Shown one piece after another: positions 1 to 4,803 of a stretch of 7,041 nucleotides of DNA. The position numbers and the translations under genes were made by a program. Numbering within the stretch: the first letter of the stretch is position 1; each line of letters begins with the position of its first letter. The notes under the pieces were generated by a model. That model ran no database searches, was not told where the DNA came from, and saw only the letters and a program-made list of their open reading frames with translations. The DNA is from an uncultured Selenomonas sp. (GTDB lineage Bacteria > Bacillota > Negativicutes > Selenomonadales > Selenomonadaceae): assembly GCA_937915915.1 (NCBI GenBank), contig CALGGN010000014.1, positions 1 through 7,041 of the forward strand, given 5' to 3'.

Positions 1-16
1 TACAAACAGACTACAA

Positions 17-985
17 TCATATCCTGTTTATCGCGTCAACAAGCTGCTGGATTGTCTTGTGGGTGTAGACACGGTTCGTGATATCCTTGGATGTGTGTCC
101 GAGAATCTGCTGCCGGATTTTGAGCGGTATGTCTGCGTCGTCCATCAAGGTGGCGCAGGTGTGTCTGCCGTCATGAGGAAGATGGCTGGAAAGAATGTTA
201 TTGCGCTTCCATGCGTACAGCAGTGTACGATATATCATGCGGTCTTCCGAGAGGTACGATACCACGAGCGGATAGATTTTCTCTGCAATCGGTATCGCTC
301 TGTTTTTCCCTGCTTCCGTTTTCACTCCACCAATCAAGTACCTTTCGTCAAGTTTTACGTTTTCTTTCTTTACCTCCAGCAGCTCTGTAGGGCGCATTCC
401 GGTGTAGCAGAGTATGAGCGCGATCCTGACGATGGGATCGTCCTGCATCGTCCATAGCTGCTTCAGTTCCTCTTTTGTGAATGGCTTGTGGATGTCGCTC
501 TGCACCTGTTTCGGAAGCTCCACAAGCGCGGCGTAGTTGGTGGTGATCAGTTCCTGGTCGATGGCGTACTTTGACATTTGGGTGCACAGCGTCTTGATTC
601 TCCGCGCGGTCACGAATCCTTTCTCCAGTGTGTCTATCACGCCTTGGATGTGACGTTTCCGATCTGCGAATGTCATATCGTGGAGCGGCTGCGCGTGCTG
701 ATAGGCCGATGTGTATTGAAACGGTATCTTTTCGCCCTTGAACTTCACTTTCGCCCAGCGTTCGTAGAGTTCCGCGAATGTGATGTCATGGGCTGCGAGG
801 TCAAACGGATTCTGTGCGTAGTCGGAGAGGGCTTTCATTGCTTCCTGCCTTGTGCGATAATAGCCAAGGTATTTTTTTACTTGCTTTCCCTCCGGCGTCC
901 ATTCGACCGTGATTCTTGCTGCGTATGGCTTTCGCCGTTTTCCCGCCAGTTTGCTCACGGAGCCGTACCCGTTTGGCAGCTTCAT
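17..985 (-). CDS. int: Tyrosine recombinase (phage/ICE integrase)
   Basis: This 322-residue protein should catalyse site-specific integration and excision of the element. An N-terminal arm-binding segment (about residues 1-60, starting MKLPNGYGSVSK) is followed by a core-binding region (about 70-160) and a C-terminal catalytic domain. The visible catalytic signature is Arg in CYTGMRPTELLEV, Lys in GGVKTEAGKNR, the H-x-x-R box in LPHDGRHTC, a second His in ILGHTSKD and the Tyr nucleophile in NRVYTH, so the enzyme looks intact. The frame stays open upstream to 1267, but that stretch is IS-end-like DNA and does not read as integrase. I therefore place the start at the ATG at 983-985. No good SD precedes this ATG; the nearest purine run is about 17 nt away. 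An IS-type hairpin at 1003-1024 lies just upstream, so an insertion may have displaced the native leader. The family call is firm; the start is less so. Confidence 0.93.
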   Translation of the reverse strand: MKLPNGYGSVSKLAGKRRKPYAARITVEWTPEGKQVKKYLGYYRTRQEAMKALSDYAQNPFDLAAHDITFAELYERWAKVKFKGEKIPFQYTSAYQHAQPLHDMTFADRKRHIQGVIDTLEKGFVTARRIKTLCTQMSKYAIDQELITTNYAALVELPKQVQSDIHKPFTKEELKQLWTMQDDPIVRIALILCYTGMRPTELLEVKKENVKLDERYLIGGVKTEAGKNRAIPIAEKIYPLVVSYLSEDRMIYRTLLYAWKRNNILSSHLPHDGRHTCATLMDDADIPLKIRQQILGHTSKDITNRVYTHKTIQQLVDAINRI

Positions 986-1002
986 CGTATGCGGACAGGA
1001 GA

Positions 1003-1024
1003 CCTCGACCTCTATAGGTCGGGG
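1003..1024 (-). repeat. IS200/IS605-type end hairpin with CTAT loop (solo right end)
   Basis: A 9-bp stem (1003-1011 with 1016-1024, one G-T wobble) closes a CTAT loop on the + strand. Stem length and loop match both end hairpins of the iscB element (2974-2995 and 4547-4568), while the stem bases differ. A T/C-rich stretch ending in TTAAAT lies just to its right, resembling the CTTTCTAAAT beside the iscB right end. I read it as the right end of a related element on the minus strand whose transposase or nuclease gene is gone. Confidence 0.55.
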
Positions 1025-1126
1025 AGGAATGCCCGCCTCACCTCTCTTTCTTAAATGTACGAAACCAGAACCGCCTTGCGGCACTCGATTCGGTGGATTC
1101 TCTTGCAGGAAATACCTGCGCTTATC

Positions 1127-1155
1127 TTGTGCCCTCCTTTGTGATGTGGTATACT
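1127..1155 (+). promoter_or_regulatory. Rightward promoter with extended -10
   Basis: TTGTGC (1127-1132) and TATACT (1150-1155) are separated by 17 bp. TGG directly before the -10 makes an extended -10 element. Transcription would start near 1162 and reach the terminator at 1276-1297, giving an RNA of about 140 nt without a credible ORF. Confidence 0.5.
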
Positions 1156-1275
1156 TATCCCATGCGTAAGCCCCTAACGTCACTGACAGGCTACGGGGCA
1201 AGTCAGGAGTCTCATAGCGGCGACTTAACACAGCCCATGCGCTTGCAAAGTGTTCGGAGCGCAACACAATCCAAG

Positions 1276-1303
1276 CCCCGCAGACGTGCGGGGTTTTGTG
1301 TTG
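1276..1303 (+). terminator. Intrinsic terminator, rightward
   Basis: A perfect 7-bp stem CCCCGCA/TGCGGGG (1276-1282 with 1287-1293, loop GACG) is followed by TTTTGTGTT. An outer 8-bp pairing, CAACACAA (1262-1269) with TTGTGTTG (1296-1303), extends the stem across an internal loop. It closes the unit that begins at 1127 and lies just before the next -35 box at 1307. Confidence 0.7.
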
Positions 1304-1306
1304 CCC

Positions 1307-1335
1307 TTGACAATCCCGAATTTGTAGCCTATCAT
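1307..1335 (+). promoter_or_regulatory. Strong rightward sigma-70-type promoter
   Basis: A consensus -35 TTGACA (1307-1312) and -10 TATCAT (1330-1335) are spaced exactly 17 bp. The start would be near 1342. Downstream there is a structured, ORF-less RNA ending at the terminator at 1482-1515, so this promoter appears to drive a small RNA. Confidence 0.7.
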
Positions 1336-1341
1336 GAAGGT

Positions 1342-1515
1342 AGTTTCAGTGCTACATGCGAGCCTACACGTGGAGACCAGGCTAGGCGTGTATACGGATA
1401 CCGCAAGGTCCGATGACTGCTTGCGGAGGCTCTTCCTAAGTCTGAGGCAGCCCAGCCAATAGGAGGATTTTCAAACCACGCAAAAAGCGTCTGCCAACCG
1501 GTGCAGGCGCTTTTT
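1342..1515 (+). ncRNA. Candidate structured small RNA with a three-way junction
   Basis: The segment lies between a near-consensus promoter and a strong terminator and is about 175 nt long. Its core folds by eye into a tight three-way junction: closing stem GAGCCT/AGGCTC (1360-1365 with 1427-1432), arm ACACG/CGTGT (1366-1370 with 1387-1391) and arm CCGCAAG/CTTGCGG (1401-1407 with 1420-1426). The closing stem abuts each arm with no linker. GTAG/CTAC near 1341-1354 forms a further hairpin. An AGGAGG (1461-1466) is present, but no ATG, GTG or TTG follows at a usable distance. I checked from memory for tmRNA, RNase P, SRP, tRNA, T-box, cobalamin, SAM, TPP and FMN signatures and recognised none. 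It could be a trans-acting phage RNA or an orphan aptamer-like leader. Confidence 0.45.
1482..1515. terminator. Bidirectional intrinsic terminator
   Basis: AAAAAGCGTCTGC (1482-1494) pairs with GCAGGCGCTTTTT (1503-1515) over 13 bp with one G-T wobble and an 8-nt loop. Five T residues end the stem in both orientations, so it can stop the rightward RNA starting at 1342 and also leftward read-through from the toxin-antitoxin operon. Confidence 0.8.
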
Positions 1516-1516
1516 G

Positions 1517-1553
1517 TTGACTAAAAACGAACGAAAAAAATTGGCTTAGTCAA
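1517..1553. repeat. 8-bp perfect inverted repeat
   Basis: TTGACTAA (1517-1524) and TTAGTCAA (1546-1553) are exact reverse complements separated by 21 A/T-rich bases, immediately beyond the bidirectional terminator. It could be a protein-binding site or an arm-type site for the integrase; nothing in the sequence decides this. Confidence 0.35.
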
Positions 1554-1691
1554 AGGTTCAATCAAGGAATGTTCCCTCAAAAATGCAGTGTTTTGCGGTC
1601 TTGGATTCGCGAAACCTCAAAATCCTTTATTTTTGCATTTAAGTTTCTTATGGGTGTTGCGTTTTTTGCAATACCCTTGTTTCGAGGAAAG

Positions 1692-1955
1692 TCAATCTTC
1701 GTAGTGACCTTTGCAGGAAATGACAGTAATGAGGTCGGCAGACACCTCATAGACAAGGCGGTTAGTACTATCTATTCTTCTGCTGTATTGTCCTTTAATG
1801 TGGCGCAGCTTTTCTGGTTTTCCGATTCCATTCATGGCTCCGTCTCTTTCGATGCTTTTCAAAAGGTCGTTTATTTTCAGAAGCGTTTCTCTGCTCGTCT
1901 GCTGCCAGTATTTGTAATCTTCCCAACCATCGCCAGCAAAGCACACTTTCCTCAT
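1692..1955 (-). CDS. yoeB: YoeB/Txe-family mRNA interferase toxin 1
   Basis: This 87-residue protein matches the RelE-fold YoeB/Txe family in length and pattern: WEDYKYWQQT near residues 11-20, KINDLLKSI, GIGKPEKL, SRRID, NRLVYEV and a C-terminal CKGHYED. By comparison with E. coli YoeB, the catalytic Glu, Arg, His and Tyr correspond to E48, R66, H84 and Y85 and are all present, so the toxin should be active in ribosome-dependent mRNA cleavage. Its ATG overlaps the antitoxin stop in an ATGA (1952-1955), typical of translational coupling in TA modules. It is the last gene of the leftward operon. Its C-terminal ISCKGHYED and the underlying DNA repeat those of toxin 2. Confidence 0.92.
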   Translation of the reverse strand: MRKVCFAGDGWEDYKYWQQTSRETLLKINDLLKSIERDGAMNGIGKPEKLRHIKGQYSRRIDSTNRLVYEVSADLITVISCKGHYED

Positions 1956-2170
1956 TTTGCCATTGCCTCCAGTTCGTCGAAGGTCTTGTAGACGACATTT
2001 CCTTGCTCTACTTGTTGGGTAGCATGATCCAATTTCGCCAGATATGCGGCATTCCTAGCAGCTTTTGCAGAGGCATTGCGGATAAACTCTTCTGCGGTCG
2101 TGTTGCTGGCATTTGCCTGTGCCTCAATCAATGCCATATCGGCAGGGCTAAAATCTATTGTGATTGACAT
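1952..2170 (-). CDS. Antitoxin 1 of the YoeB-type pair (RelB/RHH-like)
   Basis: A 72-residue protein begins MSITIDFSPADM, an N-terminal beta strand plus helix layout consistent with a ribbon-helix-helix DNA-binding antitoxin. A helical middle (NASAKAARNAAYLAKLD, about 32-48) and an acidic tail (FDELEAMAK) that would wrap the toxin follow. GGAGGG sits 6 nt before the ATG. Toxin 1 overlaps its stop codon, and toxin 2 ends 18 nt upstream. It should neutralise toxin 1 and autoregulate the operon. The antitoxin role is inferred from gene order and the paired toxin; the exact family (RelB/DinJ or another RHH group) is uncertain. Confidence 0.85.
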   Translation of the reverse strand: MSITIDFSPADMALIEAQANASNTTAEEFIRNASAKAARNAAYLAKLDHATQQVEQGNVVYKTFDELEAMAK

Positions 2171-2188
2171 TAAAATCCCTCCACTTTA

Positions 2189-2449
2189 TCAATCTTCGTA
2201 GTGGCCTTTGCAGGAAATGATATGAACATCGCCATTATTGTCAACGCCGTAGACGAGACGGTTCCCATGGTCAATATGACGGCTCCATCCGTTGAGGTAT
2301 TTGAGACGCTCCGGTTTGCCCAAACCTTTTTCCGGCCCGTTACGATGAATGTCCTGTATCAGTTTGTAAATCTTACCTGCGGTCTTTCTGTCATTCTGTA
2401 TCCAGTACATCAGATCGGCAAGGGCGGCATCTTCGAAATTAGTTCCCAT
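2189..2449 (-). CDS. yoeB: YoeB/Txe-family mRNA interferase toxin 2
   Basis: An 86-residue paralogue of toxin 1 carries the same blocks: LADLMYWIQNDRKTAGKIYK, GLGKPERL, WSRHID, NRLVYGV and CKGHYED. The catalytic positions E47, R64, H83 and Y84 are conserved, so it too looks active. Its start lies inside the end of antitoxin 2 (11-nt overlap), implying coupled translation. One member of the usual SRR pair is replaced (SRH), a small departure from E. coli YoeB. Middle sequences differ clearly between the two toxins, while the ends are nearly the same in protein and DNA, so the duplication is old or the ends have been homogenised. Confidence 0.92.
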   Translation of the reverse strand: MGTNFEDAALADLMYWIQNDRKTAGKIYKLIQDIHRNGPEKGLGKPERLKYLNGWSRHIDHGNRLVYGVDNNGDVHIISCKGHYED

Positions 2450-2663
2450 AGACCATCTGCCTCAATTCTTCATCAGTGAAATGTGTGAATTTCCCCTCCT
2501 CCATCTGCTTGAATCCCTTATCAAGCTTCGCCAGATAGGCAGCATTGCGGGCGGCTTTCATGATAGCGTCATGGGAAAACTGCTCCACGCTGACATTCCC
2601 TTCCGCCGCCTGTGTCTGTAATATCTGCATATCGTCGGGGCTGAAATCAATCGTGATTGACAT
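2439..2663 (-). CDS. Antitoxin 2 of the YoeB-type pair (RelB/RHH-like)
   Basis: This 74-residue protein begins MSITIDFSPDDMQ, the same first nine residues as antitoxin 1, and shares the KAARNAAYLAKLD core. The C-terminal half is acidic (FTDEELRQM) and overlaps the toxin 2 start. An in-frame ATG exists 15 codons upstream, but the ATG at 2661-2663 has GGGAGGA about 10 nt ahead and aligns with antitoxin 1, so it is preferred. The gene starts 22 nt after the coiled-coil membrane protein, in one operon. It presumably neutralises toxin 2; cross-neutralisation of toxin 1 cannot be judged from sequence. Confidence 0.85.
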   Translation of the reverse strand: MSITIDFSPDDMQILQTQAAEGNVSVEQFSHDAIMKAARNAAYLAKLDKGFKQMEEGKFTHFTDEELRQMVYGN

Positions 2664-2685
2664 AATGATTCTTCCTCCCTTGTCC

Positions 2686-2934
2686 TCACTTGAGCCAGAC
2701 GGCGGCAACTATGGCGCCTATCCCTATGACGATCGCGAACATCAGTGTTTGTATGTGGCGGTTGCTATCCGATATGCTTGCGCGGATTTCCCTCATATCC
2801 TCCGACATCCTGCCATCGATGTGCGACATCAAGCGAGTCTCCATGCCGCGAAGTTCGCGAATATCCTGCTTGATACTGTCCATGTCGCTGGACAGCTTGT
2901 CGATATACTTGTCCTGCCAGTTCGTTGCTTCCAT
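2686..2934 (-). CDS. Small coiled-coil protein with C-terminal membrane anchor (XhlA-like)
   Basis: This 82-residue protein has a charged N-terminal two-thirds, with heptad-like runs such as YIDKLSSDMDSIKQDIREL, and one C-terminal hydrophobic helix (about 64-81, MFAIVIGIGAIVAAVW). The layout is that of phage hemolysin XhlA-like and related small tail-anchored proteins, which oligomerise at the inner membrane. I infer the fold and not a function. GAGGGGA lies 7 nt before the ATG. It is the first gene after the iscB element on this strand and is followed within 22 nt by the TA genes. Before the insertion it would have followed the metallopeptidase gene directly in the lysogeny transcript, which suggests an accessory or exclusion role in the lysogen. 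Confidence 0.75.
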   Translation of the reverse strand: MEATNWQDKYIDKLSSDMDSIKQDIRELRGMETRLMSHIDGRMSEDMREIRASISDSNRHIQTLMFAIVIGIGAIVAAVWLK

Positions 2935-2973
2935 GACAATCCCCTCTCTCCATCTCAGATTTCGGTGCGGGTA

Positions 2974-2995
2974 CTCCCGCTTCTATAAGCGGGAG
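2974..2995 (-). repeat. Right-end hairpin of the iscB element
   Basis: CTCCCGCTT (2974-2982) pairs with AAGCGGGAG (2987-2995) around a CTAT loop. Compared with the left-end hairpin, the innermost C-G pair is replaced by a T-A pair, a compensated change that points to selection on structure. It lies 26 nt beyond the iscB stop. Confidence 0.85.
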
Positions 2996-3020
2996 CGGAG
3001 CACCGTCCCTCCTTTCTAAA

Positions 3021-4289
3021 TCAAGCACAATATAAAACCAGTAAGGGTTTCCGACTTTCAAGATGTTTTAACTTTTTGCAGGATACTTCAGCGAATACTT
3101 TAGGCTCGTTGATTTTTGAAATTTTAAAGTAGCCTTTAGCACGCCGTCCTACTATGAACCATTCTTGTTTTTTATATCGCACTTTGTCGAAAAGCTGGTA
3201 TCCGAGGACATATTTCGGAGTCTGGTTGAGCTTCCTGATACCGCCCCTGTTGATTTTGCACTTGTGGATTTGTCTGTTGTGCTGACGCTTCGGAATAATC
3301 AGCAGAGACTTGCCAAGATGTTCAGCGTCCAAGTTCTTCGTCACGACGAAGGCGTCGCTGGTGTGTGTTTTGGCGATATCTTTCTTCTCTCTCCAGTATT
3401 TCGTGATGTAGCCGTAGGTGCTGCAGACCTTGATGCCAGAGAATATGGATTTCAGCCGCTCCATCAGCGTTTCCCTCATGATTCCCATGAAAGAGGCATC
3501 CCTGGTGGATTTGCGCCTACGCTTTCCTGCAGACAGTTGCACCTTGCCAGTATGGTATCCCTTGTGGCAGTCCTCGCAGAGCGTGATGAGGTTGTCTGGC
3601 GCGTCACCGCCAGTCTTGCGGCTCTCCAGATGATGAACGTGGAGCCTGACTTCTTTTTTCGGTGTGCTGTGCGCCCCGCAGCAGGTGCATGTGTACCCGT
3701 CGCGGTGAAGCACATACTGCCTCACGTTGTAGTGGTCGTACTGCTCGCCGAGCTGGTAGTCTGTGCCGACGGGCAAAGGCTCACCAGACTCCATAGCTTT
3801 GAGCCTCTGCAGGTCGAACTCTGCTGTCTCGACGCGGATAGTCGAGAGAGGCAGAATCTTTGCGACCAGCCGTATCCCCTGGATGTGGTTCCATATCTTG
3901 ACCTCGACAGACGGCGCAAGCCACCCCTTGCGCTTGGAATGCACCCTGTTGTCGAACCGTGACTGGCGGTAACGGGTGGTCCTGTTACGGCGGGAACGGC
4001 GCATTTCCAGACGTGACGACATAAGTTCGGTCACATCGTTCCTCGGGCGGAGCTCCGCCACGAATATCTCTTTCTTTTCGGTCGTCGCCGACAGCCCGAC
4101 ATGCTTGCTGCCTGCGTCCACACCGAGCGTGATTTCCTGTGTATAGGTCTTGCTCGTACCCGTCAGCCGTATGGTGAACGGGGTTCTTTTGACAACCTTT
4201 GCTTTCCCAGATTTCAGGAGCAGCCGCACCTTTGCATGGTTCTCGGTCGGCATTATCGGTTGTCCATTCTTGCTCAGCACATAGACCAT
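3021..4289 (-). CDS. iscB: IscB RNA-guided HNH/RuvC nuclease
   Basis: IscB is the transposon-encoded ancestor of Cas9: an omega-RNA-guided nuclease that cuts both strands of a matching target beside a TAM. This 422-residue copy has the full domain order: PLMP-type N-terminus (NGQPIMPTENHAKVR, about 8-22), RuvC-I (GVDAGSKHVG, D58), arginine-rich bridge helix (MRRSRRNRTTRYR, about 96-108), RuvC-II (IRVETAEFD, E154), HNH with zinc cysteines C201/C204 and C238/C241 and catalytic HVHH (217-220) with N233, RuvC-III (THTSDAFV, H309 and D312) and a basic C-terminal region for TAM and RNA contacts. All key residues are present, so it should be active. It is somewhat shorter than the well-studied OgeuIscB (496 residues by recall). 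AAGGAGG lies 7 nt before the ATG. It may be transcribed from its own RNA region or from the lysogeny promoter. Confidence 0.95.
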   Translation of the reverse strand: MVYVLSKNGQPIMPTENHAKVRLLLKSGKAKVVKRTPFTIRLTGTSKTYTQEITLGVDAGSKHVGLSATTEKKEIFVAELRPRNDVTELMSSRLEMRRSRRNRTTRYRQSRFDNRVHSKRKGWLAPSVEVKIWNHIQGIRLVAKILPLSTIRVETAEFDLQRLKAMESGEPLPVGTDYQLGEQYDHYNVRQYVLHRDGYTCTCCGAHSTPKKEVRLHVHHLESRKTGGDAPDNLITLCEDCHKGYHTGKVQLSAGKRRRKSTRDASFMGIMRETLMERLKSIFSGIKVCSTYGYITKYWREKKDIAKTHTSDAFVVTKNLDAEHLGKSLLIIPKRQHNRQIHKCKINRGGIRKLNQTPKYVLGYQLFDKVRYKKQEWFIVGRRAKGYFKISKINEPKVFAEVSCKKLKHLESRKPLLVLYCA

Positions 4290-4299
4290 GGCACGGCCT

Positions 4300-4592
4300 C
4301 CTTTCTTGAGAAATGATTCCCCCTATCGAAGCAGGGGATGACTCGTCCCGAAGGACGGTAAGTTGTCCGTAGCCAATGTTATCCCAAGGTTTGTATGCTT
4401 GCAGCACTGTCCCTTTCTCCCAGGACTGTTTAACCACAAGCCGCAGAGCAGCGGATTCGGACTCACGTCCACTGGTGCCTATGTATTCTTGGGTAACGTA
4501 GTGCTCGAGGCACTTAGGCTAGTCAATCGGAGCCTGCTTTCGCAAGCTCCCGCCTCTATAGGCGGGAGTTATTGACCCTTTGTGCCTCTTGT
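4300..4592 (-). ncRNA. HEARO / omega RNA of IscB, with guide from the flanking peptidase gene
   Basis: About 280 nt directly upstream of iscB carry dense secondary structure in the iscB sense. A 6-bp stem GTCAAT/ATTGAC (4571-4576 with 4522-4527) encloses the left-end hairpin (4547-4568) and a TGC-GAAA-GCA GNRA hairpin. Further stems include CCGTCC-TTCG-GGACG near 4341-4357 and CCCCT/AGGGG near 4319-4337, just before the iscB SD. Position and form match the HEARO motif now known as omega RNA. In IscB systems the guide is the 5' extension just outside the left end, so here about 16 nt ending near 4577 come from the ImmA-like gene. The 5' end and guide length are inferred. No dedicated promoter was identified; the lysogeny transcript could supply it. 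Confidence 0.8.
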
Positions 4593-4803
4593 ACTCGACA
4601 TTGTCAGCAGACTCAGCAACATGGAAATCGTCATGTTGTATATGCTCCAGTTCGTGCATATAAGCTTCCATCTGCTCCTCGCATGAGTAGCGAGTGTTCA
4701 GGATGATGGTATAGGAGCCGTCCTTGTTGGAGCGGCAGGATCCTTTGATGCCGTGAGGCAAGTCCATTCTTACGGTGGTAATATCCTCAGTCATTTTCTC
4801 CAA
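4519..4803 (-). CDS. ImmA/IrrE-like metallopeptidase, C-terminus replaced by element sequence
   Basis: This small peptidase of 94 codons shows a zinc-binding HELEH motif (residues 50-54, in MHELEHIQHDDF) and a downstream ESADNVEY whose Glu (E70) is the likely third ligand. ImmA-type peptidases cleave phage/ICE repressors, and the gene follows the XRE repressor with overlap, the ImmR-ImmA order of ICEBs1. The start is TTG at 4801-4803 (17-nt overlap with the repressor); ATG at 4792-4794, which also overlaps the repressor stop, is an alternative. Codons after about 76 (SITPAYRGG onward) are translated from the iscB element's left end and RNA, so the native tail was lost or replaced. The motif-bearing part is complete, so function may survive. 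Family assignment rests on the motif and context. Confidence 0.78.
   Translation of the reverse strand: MEKMTEDITTVRMDLPHGIKGSCRSNKDGSYTIILNTRYSCEEQMEAYMHELEHIQHDDFHVAESADNVEYKRHKGSITPAYRGGSLRKQAPID
4547..4568 (-). repeat. Left-end hairpin of the iscB element
   Basis: CTCCCGCCT (4547-4555) pairs with AGGCGGGAG (4560-4568) around a CTAT loop, in the same orientation as the right-end hairpin. In the RNA sense it forms the first hairpin of the omega RNA, so the same sequence serves transposition and guide-RNA folding. Confidence 0.85.

Larger units (their letters stand above)
1003..1255 (-). mobile_element. Probable remnant of an IS200/IS605-family (TnpB-type) element end with guide-RNA-like scaffold
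   Basis: To the right of the end hairpin, the minus strand shows a string of short stems like the 3'-end RNA scaffold of TnpB/IscB-type elements: CCGC/GCGG near 1070-1082, GCAGG/CCTGC with a 5-nt loop near 1105-1120, GCCCC/GGGGC around 1170-1200 and AAGTC/GACTT around 1200-1227. No TnpB zinc-finger or RuvC-III motif can be read in any minus frame, so if this is a TnpB element only the non-coding right end survives. In known TnpB elements the guide is the flank just outside the right end; here that flank is the first codons of int. The family call rests on the shared hairpin and general architecture, not on a sequence match I could verify. Confidence 0.35.
986..1691. other. Protein-gene-free region between integrase and the toxin operon
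   Basis: I find no convincing coding sequence in these 700 bases. The open frames here lack an SD and a recognisable family signature. From left to right the region holds an IS200/IS605-like end hairpin and scaffold-like segment, a rightward promoter and terminator (1127-1303), a second rightward promoter with a structured RNA and terminator (1307-1515), an 8-bp inverted repeat (1517-1553) and a wobble-containing hairpin at 1652-1676 with a T-rich loop. The last stretch, 1554-1691, shows nothing else I can support. Confidence 0.7.
2960..4576 (-). mobile_element. Non-autonomous IS200/IS605-superfamily element carrying only iscB
   Basis: The element contains iscB and its upstream RNA region, bounded by matching sub-terminal hairpins (2974-2995 and 4547-4568) in the same strand orientation, as expected of ends acted on by a TnpA-type Y1 HUH transposase. 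No tnpA is present, so movement would depend on one in trans. The right-end hairpin is nested in a further CGGTGC/GCACCG pairing. At the left end, the ImmA-like gene reads into the element and picks up a foreign C-terminal tail ending at a TAG within the RNA region. Exact boundaries are uncertain by several bases because such elements make no target duplication. Confidence 0.8.

Noticed and set aside
986..1267. N-terminal extension of the integrase frame by 94 codons
   Set aside because: The frame is open, but it passes through an IS-type hairpin and scaffold-like DNA, has no SD at a start codon and does not resemble an integrase N-terminus; the ATG at 983-985 starts a normal arm-binding domain.
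1427..1476. tRNA-like sequence (CTTCCTAAG resembling an Arg CCT anticodon loop)
   Set aside because: No matching D arm, T arm or acceptor stem can be formed around it, and the upstream bases are better used in the three-way junction.
1461..1515. End of a cobalamin or other known riboswitch
   Set aside because: The conserved boxes of the cobalamin, SAM, TPP, FMN and T-box families are absent, and no rightward gene follows the terminator.
1569..1991. Rightward open frame of 140 codons opposite toxin 1
   Set aside because: It is antisense to a clear YoeB toxin and antitoxin end, has a biased hydrophobic/Phe-rich composition typical of a shadow frame and no SD.
3165..3962. Long rightward frame of 265 codons opposite iscB
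   Set aside because: It lies wholly antisense to a well-supported IscB, its composition mirrors the iscB codons and it has no family signature.
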